Assembly: GCF_037975245.1 (NCBI RefSeq)
Contig: NC_092573.1
Span: 26,257,265-26,321,264, forward strand
Origin: Apostichopus japonicus
Taxonomy: Eukaryota; Echinodermata; Holothuroidea; Aspidochirotida; Stichopodidae
Reading direction: 5' to 3'
Length of the DNA: 64,000 bases
This document shows, one piece after another, positions 12,101 through 24,400 of this stretch. Made by a program: the position numbers and the translations under genes. Under the pieces are notes generated by a model that saw nothing but the letters and a program-made list of their open reading frames with translations, ran no database searches and was not told the DNA's origin. Each line of letters begins with the position of its first letter. Within the stretch, counting starts at the first letter, position 1.

Positions 12101-12831
12101 AACTGATAGTCTGTACCTACAATTCCTAGAGAGTACAATGGCAAAAACAGTCCAACTAATTGGAGTCTAGGGGCCTAGCCTATATCACTATCAGTGACAA
12201 CAAGCAGAATTCTGACCTTGTGTTTTCTTCTACTTCTGATGAGTTGCTTGCAACTTCATTATGGTCATCAACAGGTGATGAGGGTTCCTCATCTTTTGAT
12301 TCACTATCCATCTAAGAAGAAACAGTACATTTGTGAAACTTACAGGTAATCACTGAGATCATTTTGGGCCCACTACACAGGTGCAGTGAGGTTATATTTC
12401 ACAAAATGATACTCTACAGCAGCCTTACGTAAGGACCTGTAGACACGAAAACAAAATATTACTTTTCTTAGCTGATACCCCATTCACTTTGTAAAGAATG
12501 ATCTTGTAAAGATGTACAAGGACTAAACATTATGCAGAGCTCCTGAAGCTCCACTTGATGCTAAACCAGTTGTGATATTGCAAGTTTTAATAAATGACAT
12601 AAATAGTCAAGACAGGTAGAAAATCAAACAATTTATTAGTCAATACCATGGTAAACAGCAATGTTTTTAAGTGCCTTTAGCCTACTGCCAAGTTGTACTG
12701 TAACATACCAGACTATCAGAACGTATATTGATGTAAATTTACCAAAATGTTACTCTAAAATGTAGAATATGCCATAAAACATTCAAAATTGATAAAAACG
12801 ATACAAAAAATTTACTTACTCGTTCCATCAT
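1..12831 (-). CDS. CHD1: CHD1-like chromodomain helicase DNA-binding protein, 5' part (12 coding exons, partial)
   Basis: ATP-dependent nucleosome remodeller of the CHD1/CHD2 subfamily, acting in the nucleus; its tandem chromodomains bind methylated H3K4 in vertebrates (family knowledge). Exons in transcript order: 12831-12820, 12311-12217, 10303-9880, 9629-9549, 8078-7975, 5450-5323, 4652-4535, 4398-4338 (3' end uncertain), 4208-4081, 3612-3390, 1182-1082, 195-1. All introns are GT-AG and phases match at every junction except after exon 8. In order the protein shows an acidic Ser/Asp/Glu-rich N-terminus, a YGVRRS-type motif, basic linkers, chromodomain 1 (exons 9-11; [15 protein letters not shown]) and chromodomain 2 (exons 11-12; [16 protein letters not shown]). 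The SNF2 ATPase lies beyond the left edge. CHD1 and CHD2 cannot be separated from this part; one ancestral gene is likely in an invertebrate. Recognition is by remembered similarity to human CHD1/2. Confidence 0.93.
388..1079. repeat. Four-copy 173-bp tandem repeat in CHD1-like intron 11
   Basis: Units start at 388, 561, 734 and 907 with a constant 173-bp period and near identity. Copies 1 and 3 share variants (TAATCAATCTCTACC, GCGAGG) that differ from those shared by copies 2 and 4 (TTATCAATCTCTACT, GCAAGG). This implies that a 346-bp dimer was duplicated. Each unit has a CT microsatellite. The last unit contains the exon 11 donor. Confidence 0.95.
1082..1182 (-). CDS. CHD1: CHD1-like coding exon 11, inter-chromodomain linker
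   Basis: Encodes [15 protein letters not shown] and [10 protein letters not shown], the conserved helical linker between the two chromodomains. Acceptor ATCTTTAG; donor GTAAAAG lies inside the last unit of the 173-bp tandem repeat. Confidence 0.95.
1273..3340. repeat. 47/49-bp minisatellite, ~42 copies, telomere-like GGGTTA content
   Basis: Tandem array in CHD1-like intron 10. There are two interleaved unit types: 49 bp (ending AAAATCTCACCAGTTTAT) and 47 bp (ending TAAATGTACCAGTTTTC). Both share GAAGGGTTAAGGGxCCCAGGG, so every unit has two GGGTTA hexamers and a GGGCCC palindrome. Open frames across it are by-products. Confidence 0.97.
3390..3612 (-). CDS. CHD1: CHD1-like coding exon 10, chromodomain 1 core
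   Basis: Encodes [13 protein letters not shown] followed by [20 protein letters not shown] and a KKLENF helix. This includes the aromatic-cage region of chromodomain 1 and is nearly collinear with vertebrate CHD1. Acceptor ATCTTCAG, donor GTAAGAAT. It leaves TG, completed to Trp by exon 11. Confidence 0.97.
4081..4208 (-). CDS. CHD1: CHD1-like coding exon 9, start of chromodomain 1
   Basis: Encodes [16 protein letters not shown], matching the vertebrate SYKEDEEMKTDSDDL stretch, then [13 protein letters not shown], the first strand of chromodomain 1. Donor GTAAGTAGC; one base (A) is carried into exon 10. Confidence 0.9.
4338..4398 (-). CDS. CHD1: CHD1-like coding exon 8 (3' boundary unresolved)
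   Basis: The acceptor GAATTTTAG and phase are good; with exon 7 the codons read Arg-Gln-Pro-Ala. Using the obvious donor at 4337 puts the join to exon 9 out of frame: CTA TAA at the start of exon 9 would be a stop. A weak internal donor after Gln-Pro-Ala-Ile (GTCCTTGG) restores the frame and yields a spacing like the vertebrate RRQ...SYKED region. An indel in the A-rich stretch is another possibility. Confidence 0.5.
4443..4513. repeat. 14-bp tandem repeat, 5 copies
   Basis: Unit ACATCTTTAGTATT repeated five times in CHD1-like intron 7, close to the exon 7 donor. Confidence 0.95.
4535..4652 (-). CDS. CHD1: CHD1-like coding exon 7
   Basis: Encodes a Ser/Asp/Glu-rich linker ([20 protein letters not shown]) with acceptor TTTACAG and donor GTAGGCC. 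A five-copy 14-bp microrepeat lies 20 bp downstream of its donor in the intron (4443-4513). Confidence 0.8.
5323..5450 (-). CDS. CHD1: CHD1-like coding exon 6
   Basis: Encodes [20 protein letters not shown] followed by [10 protein letters not shown] and a run of Arg/Gln. It resembles the 'DESDYEPKNK' stretch of vertebrate CHD1/2. Donor GTAAGTCC is strong. Confidence 0.85.
5500..6090 (-). repeat. Interspersed repeat, copy A
   Basis: Blocks here (GTGAGAACCAGAAA..., AATCCCTTGTGGG..., GAAGCAGATTTCATTTCCTGG..., GACCTATAAAGCCCCTTCA...) recur in reverse complement and in the same order at about 26460-26790. It is a degenerate interspersed element of roughly 0.4-0.6 kb; family unknown. Confidence 0.6.
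6440..7330 (-). repeat. Interspersed AGGTCA-rich repeat copy (reverse)
   Basis: Repeated TGACCCCAAATGACCTTTGACC blocks (shown here in pieces) separated by about 120-200 bp, ending near a CACATACATACACACG stretch. The reverse complement matches the plus-strand copies at 16590-16930, 22570-22870, 25910-26410 and 29080-29110, including GTTTACAAG and GATAACTC phrases. No coding capacity was recognised. Confidence 0.6.
7975..8078 (-). CDS. CHD1: CHD1-like coding exon 5, basic linker
   Basis: Encodes a Lys/Arg/Ser-rich linker ([15 protein letters not shown], then [10 protein letters not shown]). The acceptor is weak in pyrimidines (TTTGATAG); the donor is GTAAGTTC. It leaves CC, completed by G of exon 6. 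Confidence 0.75.
9549..9629 (-). CDS. CHD1: CHD1-like coding exon 4 (YGVRRS motif)
   Basis: 27 codons in phase 0 at both ends between TTTACAG and GTAAGTTG. It encodes a [19 protein letters not shown] segment, matching the conserved YGVRRSxRxRxE element between the acidic tail and the chromodomains of invertebrate CHD1 proteins. Confidence 0.9.
9880..10303 (-). CDS. CHD1: CHD1-like coding exon 3, acidic domain
   Basis: Encodes about 141 residues of extremely acidic, Ser/Glu/Asp-rich sequence with uninterrupted Asp runs made of GAT/GAC codons, then a Lys/Asn-rich patch. Acceptor GACCGTAG and donor GTAAAGTG are visible. Low-complexity acidic N-termini are characteristic of CHD1-family proteins. 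The opposite strand is open as a poly-Ser frame, which is a shadow. Confidence 0.88.
10304..12216. other. CHD1-like intron 2, no further feature seen
   Basis: A 1.9-kb AT-rich intron. I found no convincing additional exon, RNA gene or tandem array. Confidence 0.6.
12217..12311 (-). CDS. CHD1: CHD1-like coding exon 2
   Basis: Follows a pyrimidine-rich acceptor (TTTCTTCTTAG). It encodes an acidic, serine-rich start ([16 protein letters not shown]) typical of CHD1/2 N-termini. The donor after ACACAAG leaves two bases (AG) that pair with the T opening exon 3 to give Ser. Confidence 0.8.
12820..12831 (-). CDS. CHD1: CHD1-like coding exon 1 (start codon)
   Basis: Twelve coding nucleotides, Met-Met-Glu-Arg, end at a strong donor (GTAAGTAA, reading leftward from 12819). 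They join in phase 0 to exon 2, which itself begins with ATG. Translation could therefore start at 12831, at 12828, or at the exon 2 ATG (12311). The short coding exon is inferred from the donor and phase alone. Confidence 0.55.
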
Positions 12832-15401
12832 GACAAAATTGTTAATATGAAATCAAGGGATCAAGAGATGGTAAAATCTTAATATTTCGAGTCAGTTTTG
12901 TTCCAGGATTTGACAAAAATGGGAATCTCTCTGAAACTCTGCAATTTGAGCAAAATATTTGTAAATACTGGCAAGAGTCAGAACCACCCTTGAAAATAAA
13001 CATGGCTACCAAGTACCAACTGTCAAATGCGTAAGCAATGCATGTACAGATGAGACTATAGGCGGTTGCAAGGATGTCGCCGACCCTCCTCCACTGCAGC
13101 AACCCTCCTTCCTCTCAGGAGGTGGCATCAAAAACTTCGTGAGAATATCCTGATATGAATGCAAATCCTGGTTAGAGAAAAAATTGTTTACAATTGCCAA
13201 GGAGACATTATATCCTTCCCTCTAGCTCAGCGATACATGTTCCTAACAAGCAATTTTTCCGCAACATATGTCGCCATGCATTGTGGGAAGGGTCAGAGTA
13301 CAACGCGCTTAGAACTTGACAGTTTAAACGATCAACATTTTTTGGGGATTGAAATACTCAACTTGTACAACTAATTCGATATTTTCTTGATAAGCTATGT
13401 TTTTGAATATTATATATTTAAAAATTTCACACCCACAAATCATTGAATATATATGGTCCTTCAAGTAAAAATTCAAAAGAAATATTTGAGGCCGTAAGTG
13501 AAAGAGTCTCTATTATTGGGCGATACCAAACAGCCGACGTGACCTCCTTACTTTTGAAACTTGCTGACCATATTAGCATATTTCTAGCTAGATTAAACGT
13601 CGATTTTGTACCACAGAACTGTGATTCTACCTTATGTACGGTGACTTCAACGCACAATCATGCACACCCTGTACACCCTAAAAAAAATTGGCTAACGCTA
13701 GTTAAGGCCCCCAGCCCCCCTTTTTTTCATTATTTTTATTTTCGGTAAGGGGCTTAGATGCAAAATGATTATATCTTTTCCTTTATTTTACTATACATTT
13801 GTGTACTTCATAGGCTACAATTAACCAATCTGCATGTGTGCTTTATAAAATGTTAGCCATTTCAAGTGGAGGAACTTTTACCCGCCCTTTCTTCCCGACA
13901 GCCTGGACGAATCATTGTCCCGATGAAATAGTCCATGTTCCCTACAGTGGAGGCGCCAGAACTTGCAGAGAAGGGGGAGAGTATGTGGGGCAAGCTATAG
14001 AGGTAAGATAAACTTATACAGGGAATATTTAGGGGAAGGGAACATACGCGTATCCCTCCCCCAACATACACACGCTCTATCGGTTCCCCAAATTTTCGTT
14101 TATAAGAAGAATTACTTTTTGCATGAAATTAAAGTTGTGACAGAACTTAAATTGTATAAAACCAGGAGAGCAAATTGACCAGTTTTCAAGAAGGATGTAA
14201 CCGTGCCCGAGCAACGTTAAATAAATTAACATATAGCATGCACTCATAGATACGCACAATTCCTTCTCCCTCGTAGTGACCCCCATTCGAATATGCGGGC
14301 GGGGTGATCATTGTAATTTGAAGAATATGCATTGAATTTATGGTTCGAAGTTTGCTGCTATAAATGGTGCATGCGTTCAGGTGGAATCTCAACACGCATC
14401 ATGAACACTATATAAAACGAAGAAGTGGTATTCGGACAATCTAACGCATGAATGGTTACGAAATTCATCTTGCGATCCATAATTTACCGTCCGCAGACCG
14501 CATCACAGAAACGACAAAAAATAGTGGGAACCAAAGTACCAATAAAAGACCACAATATACTGAAGACCTTTATTCGGTGAATCATTTTTTCAGTTGTTAA
14601 GATTGGACAAGGTTCCACTGAGGGCCACATCTAGTGCCAGTGGACCGCAGTAATGTTGCTCGGGCGCATTTTGTACCCCTGTGGTCTAAAGCGTCCCGTC
14701 ATCAATGATATATTTGATATATCTTTTGAGTTTCGAGCTAACCAATCCTGCGTGACAATGATTATCTTCAAATTATTTCCATGCAGTCATGTCTGTTCAT
14801 CGGTTTAGGAACACATGGAATCACTCATAGCCTGTTGTGCAGTGCTCGTGACGCCTTGCCTGAAAGTGGAGGACGCCACACATAATTTATACCACTCTTT
14901 ACAACAGTCGGCTCACTGTAGCATATTCCATATACTTGCACCATGACTTACACACTAAATCGTCAGAGTAATGTGGTCACTTAGTCCTTGTAAAAGTTTT
15001 CACTAGCTAAACCCTACCCATCACTGGATAGCTGAAAAATTATGTGCTACAGAAGCTTTTCGCTACTTTTCCCCAGTGAGAACACTCGGATTGATGTAGA
15101 CTCTATTAGAGTATACCTGCATACATATCCTCTCTAGCTAGAGAAGTAAACACAGTGAGTCATACATGCATCGAGCTGTCTGCCGGGAGAGCCACCAGTT
15201 GTATTTTGACTGTGATGTACCAAGTCAGTGTTACACTAACTCTTTGGCGAACAAAACGTTACTAAGTAGTCTCTGTGTCGAGTTTTAGGTATATGGAGGA
15301 TTGATCAGTTTTTGAGTTGGCTTCAGTGGCGCTAGCGTGTCCAAACTCTTTCGCTGGAAACCAGGTTGTCTTACTCTTAGCTGAGCACGTCCTCTCTTGT
15401 T
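12832..15401. promoter_or_regulatory. Head-to-head intergenic region between CHD1-like and STRA6-like genes
   Basis: The two start codons point away from each other across 2.57 kb, so both 5' UTRs and promoters should lie here. A candidate CHD1-side promoter is the less AT-rich stretch near 13050-13290, containing CATGCATTGTGGGAAGGG. No TATA box is clearly placed. A 15-bp inverted pair GCCCGAGCAACRTTA occurs at about 14205 and 14653. No open frame here looks like a gene. Confidence 0.45.
14203..14667. repeat. Possible small inverted-repeat element
   Basis: GCCCGAGCAACGTTA at the left and its inverted partner (GCCCGAGCAACATTA on the minus strand) at the right bracket about 460 bp of non-coding sequence. 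No target-site duplication is evident, so a MITE-like identity is only a suggestion. Confidence 0.3.
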
Positions 15402-15429
15402 ATGGCTACCGATGTTACTTCCACTTGGG
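15402..15429 (+). CDS. STRA6: STRA6-like exon 1 (start codon)
   Basis: Nine codons, MATDVTSTW, plus one base before donor GTGCGT. With exon 2 it reads continuously into a Glu/Pro/Ser/Thr-rich extracellular N-terminus. The start is chosen by phase and Met context; no signal peptide is seen, as expected for STRA6. Confidence 0.65.
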
Positions 15430-18400
15430 GTGCGTTATCTTGAATTTGTCGACATGGATAACTGAAATCATGTAGGCCTAGGCCTAAAACATGTACACCT
15501 ATGACGGGAGAACATGAATGTAGGCATACTGTCGGCTATTGCTAAGTACAATATATCATTGTATTGTCAATAGATAACAGTAACACTACAATAAAGACAT
15601 TACATCTGTAGGTTTCTGTTTTGATGTAATATGCATTGACTTATCTGTCAATTTATTGTTATTTGTTTTTACTTGAAACAGAGGAACCATCTACAACCTC
15701 TGTGCCAAACAACAATTGTGTTGGATCCATTCTTTGGGTGAATTTTATCCATTACTCAGTAATACCAGCTGTGAGTAATATACTTTTTGTAACTTTTAAA
15801 GATGACTGGAAGCAACAAATCTTTACATGTTGTTGGCCATTAAAAGACACTGGTATGAGTTGAGGTTGTATTTCTATTTTAATTTTTGAGGAATGAACCT
15901 TAAACAACTGAAGTGTATTAATTAAAGTACAGTTTGCATTTCACAGTCTTAAAGAGTGACCCTTAGGTCAGTTCAGATAGAACACAAAACCATATTGAAA
16001 AATGTGAGACAGTTTTTATAGCCTCATATGACATATTTTTAATGTTACAAATTTTGTCAAGGACAAATTATGGTGAATGTTAACCAAGGGTGTTCTGTTG
16101 TTTATATGAAGTTGAAAGATATGAAAAGATCATGTTAAGGTTAAGTTATTAGACTTTATGAAACAATGGACTAACATTAACATTAATACATTTAGGCCTA
16201 TTGAGTCTTTTGTCAATTTAATTTTAAGGGAGCATTTCAAAAGAATTAGCATATTTTAAAGGTGAATACCCTGAATATAGGAACAGCTATAGAATAGCAC
16301 TTAAGTATTTCTTTTCCATTTCCTTTTAATACATGTATATCAACACTAAACTTCTGCCTGTATTTATCCTTTTACTCTGTAGATTCTCTCCTCTGCATAA
16401 AATGTCAGAATGAAGTAGATAGCTTGAAAGTATCTTTTCTTTAAGTTTAATTGCTAGAAGAGTATTAATTATTTAAGTGTATGCACCATAGTGCAGTTTG
16501 CCAACACTTAAATTCATCCAGCCAACTTCCTCAACCACTAACTGTAATTAAAGACTTCTAGTTGCTAGTCACTCATCTCCATTCCAAAATTTAAAGCTTG
16601 TTAACATGCTAAGTGTAACTTAAGAAGTACATGATGAATGAACTTGATACTTTGTATGTGGATTAAGTGTGAGTAGAAGAAACCTGTTGAAAATCATTCA
16701 AGGTCAATAGAGTTCAATGCCTGATACTGTACCTTGTAAACATGATAAAACAAGAAGGAGAACTTGGTTGAGCTTTATATCAGGTACATGTTAATCTTCC
16801 TCATTGTCTGTTGTGGTAACAAAAGATCATTTGAGGTCAGCAGAGGTCAAAGTCTGAAAAACTTGTTAACATGATAACTCCAAAATTGAAGCTTGGATGA
16901 AGTTCATAAGTTGGTGAAGTTGGTTCCACGGTCTTCCGCCTTTACTGTACATTATCTCTGTCTGCTATTCTAGAGGGGTTCTTTTAAATTTATTTTTTGT
17001 ATAGCTATTTCCCAAGATGGTATCACTTTAAGTGTTTCTCAGACAATAAAAACAGTACTTGTAAGTGGATTTTATAAAGATGTTTCGTATCCAGGTGAAT
17101 AAAGTTTTATTGATTTTATGAAAATGTCACTCAGAAAGGAAGCTCAAACATAGTGTATCTTCCTAAAATTCCTTTATTGTGCAGAACATATTCCTAATAA
17201 TCATCACACAGTTTACAGTAATAATATGTTTTGTTGGATTTTAGAGTTTTCTGTTTACTTTCACTCTATAGATCACAATCATTGTGTTGCTGAGTTTCTT
17301 GGAGAAGAGGAAAGACGAACGTATGAAAAGTTTCTTTGGTTTACGTCACTTTGCATTTATTTAGTGAGTTACAGTTTAGCATTTTACATAATATTCTAAT
17401 AAAACAATGAACACTGATTAAACTTACAGTACAGCTACCACTAGCTCATCTCTTAAACAACTATGATAGCTATTTAAAATTAAACAGGTATTTACTGTAG
17501 GGTATTAGAACAATGATGTTTTAATGAACAAACTTTTCATCAGAGAGATAAGAACATATTTAGAAGGTGCAAAGTGCCTTAAAATTACCTTTACTTCAAT
17601 ATCCACCATGTAAAGTATATATGGTAATTATCATATTTATTCATCATGAGAGGAACTAGACTTAATTAATTTCATAGTAAAATATTGAAATTCTTGTATC
17701 GGTTGCCTTTTCATGAATACATGTTATTGACAATAAATGTTTTTGAAAACTTGCAGATGGTCTGTGAGATATATGCTTGCAGATTGATTTCAGACAAGGT
17801 GAAGTATTGTTAAGTAATATTGATCTGTAATTTACATCCTGTCCTGTCATTTAAATCACTCTTGACCTGGTCGTACTTAATTTACCTAGTAGTAGTACCA
17901 GACAGACTAGGTTCAAACTATTTCATAAGAAAATTCCATCAATTTAAAATATTGTCTGAATTTTCCTCTAGCCCAATCAATTTGGTTGACAACCAGGAGA
18001 ATAGAGTGGCCTATGCATTAGCATTTGGTGCAACAGCCACCCTGATTCTGGATCTGTTTTCTGGCTCATTTGAATATTATTATGCAGCCACTTCAAGCCA
18101 GCCATGGGTTAGAAGTAAGTAATTAAACTAATTAAATACATGGAATGTAACTTATAATATCAAAAGGCTGAATTGAGAGAGAGAGACTTTGTTGCTTAAA
18201 ATGGCAATGATCTTTTCTGGAAGTGAACTTTTTGTCATTCTTAGACTTTGTATGATTGTTGAAACATATGAGGCAATTATATATATACTGCATCCACTGT
18301 GTGATCTTAAGACAGATTTGATTTGTTGGTCATAATTGTACCATCTTTGTATACTTGAAGGATTTATGTTCTAGGAAATCATGTTTAGTTGGTGTAGTTG

Positions 18401-21400
18401 GATGTAATTTATAATGCGTGGTGCATTTGTTGCTGACCTAAAGTAGTTACATTATGCTTTGTAAAATTTGCAGTCACATTCACCTCCACAAATGCTGACA
18501 ATTACCTTGGGTTTAGCTTTCTGTTAGCAGAATGTAATTTAATTTGTATAATAATTGAGATTACGAGTACAGTGAATATTGGTAGTACAGTACTACCTGT
18601 GCAGTGTGTATTCTTAATTCTGTAGGAATATAGTATCTCAGAAGCCAGATTGGCTTCTATAGACCAGCAAAGGACTTGCAATATCTGATGGGTGGGATTA
18701 AATGTCCAGTGATGTTAGTCATCCAAGATGTATCTGGTGATATTTTTTTTATTTAATTTTAGTTTTGCTTGGAACCATTGGTACCTTTGAGGTTGGTGTT
18801 GACTGTTATCCAATGTTTGCCTGTATAACTTCAAGAAACAAACTGGTTGGATCTATCTTTGGATTTCTGTACACAAGTACTTGGTGAGTGATTGTCTGAG
18901 CGCTGGAATATGCTTACTACACTTCAGTATGCATTTTGTGTTTGTTCTTTGACATTTATGTTTATTAACTTTGTTGCGCATTGTGCAACCCATGTTGACT
19001 GCTTCAGAATAGGGAGTTAGGGTCGGGTCACACAGAATTTATTTTATTTTGCCCTGTATGACCCTTTGAATTTAATTTACTTTGCAGTTTCCAGTTCAAA
19101 ATTACTAACAAATGTTTCTTTGGAACCACTTTTGGACAAAGTTTCATGTTGACATGTTGTAGGCCAATAAAAAATAAGTTTGTGTATTAGGCAATGTTCC
19201 TGTACCTACAGTACACCAGTTTTCATTAACTGTTGGAATATTGTGTGAAAAGTTGGGGAATAAACCTTTACTCCTCCCCCTGCAGTCATGGGCTTATTGT
19301 TACGTTCATCCATTGGTTTCTTCTAAATTCAAATAAATCCTAGTTAAACTTGTTCCATTAATTTTGCATATAAACTGAAGCACCCCAAAAGTTGAATTAA
19401 TTGCCAATCATCCATGAAATGTTTTCAGAAGCTTTATAAACACAGCATTACAGACCACAAAATCTTACAATTTCTATTGAATTTTGAGTTACCTCTAAGG
19501 AGCTGACTTATTGACCTGATTGCCAGACTAGGTAATGCAATCAGTTTGATTGATAAATTTCTGTTGTTTTAAAAGAGAAGTACCACCTCCCCCCTTAAAA
19601 AAACATGTTTCTCCCCCACCCCCTCCAAAGAAGAAATGGTTGTTTGGAATGAACTCTGTTACATCAAACTTAATGTTGTGTCTAATGTTGTCCCTTGGTT
19701 TGAGGTGTATGACTTTTAACATGTGATTGGGTTTGTTCAGTACATGTGATTAATACTGATTATATGTGTATGAAGATGATGCCATGTATGTAATGTGTCC
19801 GCTAGCCTAGCTCTGAAACAATTAAACTCACAGAAGAAAATGTCTAGAGTTAAAGATAACAAGTAACCAAACCTAAAAACCTTTATTCTTGTAACCATTT
19901 TGACAACGTGAAATAGCTGGTAGTCAGATAGGAAGCATTATTTGGTGAGGGTATAGTGAGCGTCTAGGTCACTATGTGACATATTAATCTTTATTAGAGG
20001 AAGTTAAAGCAGATACAGTTTATCTCTGTACACAAATAAGAAGGACACTAAGTCCGTCTGTTTATATATAAATTTAAACTAGTGATCAGTGGTATGTGTG
20101 TGTGTACAGTGTGTACATTGGCCATCTGATATCATTGATAAGATTGCATGCAGTAGCAAGAAAACAATTCCAGCGAACTGCATGATTGAGCTTTCTTATG
20201 GTGTTAATTGGTTTTGTCTTTATTTTGTTGTTTTAGCAATATTCAAAGTGTCTGTTATTGCCAGCCACCTACAGTACAGTGCATAACATGATTGTATGTG
20301 GAGCTGATTCATAGTATCACACTGGTGCCTCTCTCCACAGGTAGCTTAACACTAAGTTCAAAATAGCTTAGTGCTACAGCATGAAATCTCACAGTATGTT
20401 TTGTTGAAATGTAGAACATTATGAAAAATAGTATTGATAATTAATATCTTTATGCAGGTTACAAGTTTCTGTAACAAATGCAACTATTTTCATAATCCTC
20501 ATTATCTTGGTTCATATGAGTCAGAAAAATGACACTTTACCATATACCTTTTGAGGTTTCCATCATTTTATGACTTAGTTGTCAATATGAATGTGTGATA
20601 TATTTATTGATACCCTTTGTCTGTTAATTGTTGTTCCAGGTTTTGCTTCCAGTTGGCCAGTGTCATACTTTGTCCTGTTGTGAAAAGGGGGACAGTAAGT
20701 AACAAAAGATTAATTGTGATTGCTATAAATAATTTTCATTATAATGGCATCTGAACAACAATTGTTTGGTATTTGCATGGGTAAACATAATAAGCAGCCT
20801 TTTGAGATGATGTCAGTAAATACCTTGATTCTAATGACCCTAAAATATCATTGCTGCTTTATTAGTGGAGTTTCAAATAATGAACAAGTTGAACATTTTA
20901 AAGTTCCACTTTGCATATATTTGACATGTGCTTAATACTAATTTGCAACTTGTGTAGACAAAGGAATGTTGAATATGGATGGAATTATTCATTATTTGCC
21001 TTCATTTGGTGACTTTAATGGTGGCATAGACTGATCAACAGCAATTTAAGTTTGAGCAATATTATGAACTGGGGATTTTGTTTTTACCAAAATCAATAGA
21101 CTCTTGTTAGTATGGGTGTTTATGTATATATTATAAGTGACCATGTGCAAACCGGACATTTTGTGCAGGAAGCTTTTCACAAATTAGCCGTACTATAAAG
21201 AAAGACCTCTTTCACTGAAGTAGATTGAACCGAATATCATATATTGACAATTCCTCAACCAATTTTAGGGACTGATTCCTTCTTTTCTGAATACCTTTCC
21301 TATACCAATGTTTTCAAGACCCACCTGATTAGACTTTAATATACTATTTAGTTCTTTCTTTGTAATGTATTCAATGAAGATAATTGTTGCAAGGTTACAA

Positions 21401-24400
21401 TTATAGTAATAGACAATAAATGTGAAATTCAAAAACACTGAAATCACGCCAGTAACCTCAGATATGCTAATTCCTAGTTGTTATCCGTCAACTGTGCTGA
21501 ATAACCCACTATAGAAGGTCTGCTTAGGTCTCTCTAACTGAGTACTAATGAAATTGATTATATGTACAGTATTAGCCCCACACCTGGCTGGCTATATCAC
21601 TTGAGACTTGTTTATTTGAGTCACTGGTCCAAGTCCTGTTTCAGGCACAAAACCTTTTCCTCCTACGAACATGAGAAATTCTGTAATGTGGTTGCAAACA
21701 ATGTTTACATAGAATCTTATTTGTTTATGAATATTTAACTATCATCCAGTTGCTGTAATTATAACATCTCCACCTTCCATGGTACAGTACATGTACATAG
21801 TTATAACAATGTAGTAGTTTTTACAACCACTCGTCTCTCACCATCAAATTAACTTCTCCACTTTTCTTCCTTCAGAGTATTTCCTATGAGCCACGACTGG
21901 GGGAAGTACCTACATTGATTTGCATATTCTTCCTGGACTGCAAGTTTGCTCACGACTTTGTAGTCACTATTAAACAGAGACTTTCAAAGTCTAAAATTAC
22001 GGTGAGAACCCTTTAACCTTTGAAACTTCTTTGTGGAGGGATTGATAGTCCAGCATAGGACAGTGCTGTGCTGTAGTCAGCATGTCATGCTACAATGTAT
22101 ATTATTAACAATTAACATATATATAAAATATGATATTATAATATATATTATATTATTAACAATGTATATAATTCATATATTCTTTTTTCATGATTGTTTC
22201 TTACATTTCCAGATGGTAGAAAAGTTTATGAAGACCAGTGAAGCAATTTATGTGAAAAATTTATTTCAAAAGAAGAAAGATAAGGTGTAAGTTTTCTCAA
22301 GTATTCTGCAATTAATTGTGTCATGAGGAATCAGTGCTGACAAAAAAGCATAACTTTGTTCTACTTTTAATTATTGACTCCCTGGCCTTCCCATAGCATA
22401 ATGGAATACTGAATGATTGCCCTCTGACCTCAGCAATTACCACAAACGTCAGTGGATACAAGGTTGGGTATCAGCTAGATTTGCTGTGTAAAATATGTAA
22501 AAACTCATTCTACTTAGTTAGAGATTGTGGTGGATAGGCTCTTTTATATTTTAGATTTCTTTCAGAAGGCCAAAGGAACCTATGCAATGGTGTGTGTTTG
22601 TTTCTGTGTGTGCATATGATGCCCTAGCTTGTAAACATGGTAACTCACTGAACACTGGATAAACTTAGGACTTGGTGTTTGGATGACTGTTAGTAAGTTC
22701 TCGACTGCTTTCATTACTAGGGGAAGTTATTTGAGGTCACTTGTAGGAAGTTATCTGAAAACTTTGTAAACAAACTAACTCAGTACAGTAAGTCTAGTTT
22801 TGATGTATCTTAAACTGGATATGTTCATGGGGCTCCTCTTGTGTTTTGTGGAGGTCAAAGGTCTTTTAAGGCTACAGCCTTAGTTCATTTGTTAGATCAC
22901 CTACTGTAGGTAATGAGAATCCCCATGGCTTCACAGTGTATCTATGAGTCTACACATGAAGATTGCTCATTCTGGAGATTGGAACATTTTGGCAAAAGAT
23001 TTGAACAGTGTATTGTACAATCCTTATCAGTGACTTGTTTGTTCAGTGTCCAGAAATGAGTATCACAAATATGTCAGTAATGATCGAGGGAGAAGGAACT
23101 CTGTGATCTTCTGGTACTGACTTAATTCATCAGTCACTTCATTGATGGCAATGTTTTGGTTAGGAATCATAAAGTTACTGTGCTTCCTGGTTTTCTTTAT
23201 AATTTGTTTTAGTACAGCCAGATAAACGCTAACAGTTATAACAGCCTGATGGTACTGTATTAGTATGTTTAATCATTGATAATGTATTGTAAACTGCATT
23301 GAATATTATTAGCGTACCATCATATCACTATTATAACAGAGAATTGCTTTGGCCAAAGGTCTACGTGATACTGTAATTAACATTTATTTGTTCTGTGCAA
23401 AGGCAAACAATTGGAAGTGTTGATTTAGTAAACTGTAGTGAAACTGAATATCGTATGGCCTCCTGTTGGAAGTGAAACTAAAGTCTCTATAGTCTGTTAC
23501 AGTTGAATGTATCTGGATATTACTGTGCATTTGTGCATACTTGCAATAGGCAATTATTACAGGTTGACATAAGTACCATAAGAGGGTAAGGTCTATATCA
23601 GGCCTTCAGTGACAATATCAATCCAAGCATAGTATCTGATAATTATCTGTACTTGAACCAAACTCACTAAATTTGTAGCTTTGGTGTGTTCTTATTTGAA
23701 TTGAACTATCAACCTGACTAATAGAACACAGAAACATCAGTTACTATTTAACTTTGTCACATTCTGTGACTCCAAGAATTAAAATGTCCTTAGTATTACA
23801 TTATTGGGGTCTTTTTAATGCAATGATCATGGTGGAACCAGTTGCACAATGCTGTTAGCTTTAGACCCTGACTACAAACATTTTGTCGATATGAGGATGT
23901 CAGCTTGTAAACTATCAAGTCAATAACCAGTATTCTGACTACTGAAACATTCTAATGTTACTAGAGAGCATTTACGCCCCACATTATAAGTAAAGTACAA
24001 TGATTGTCTGCGATAAGGATGACATGCATATGTGACAAAGAACTGTCAAAAGGTTGTCTTTGTGATCTCACATGGTCTGAAACAGTGATCAGACATGACC
24101 CATGTTTGTGTGATCTACTTTAAACAATCATTTTAGGCAAATGTGTGTTGTTGGAATGTTGTCAAAATATTTTGTGATGAATTAGATTTAGCTATGTAGC
24201 TCTCGTTCATTCCAAACCAATTTAAAGGTGTATGTTAGCATTTATATGTTGGATCCATTAGGTACAGAAAATGTTATGGCTTAAGAGTGCATACGTTTTG
24301 CTTTTCCAACACAGGTAGGCTTGTCATACTGGTAATTGGTTAGATTTGACATAATATTTATCAGCTATTGAAGTGATTGGGGTCCATGAATGGGTGTGAG

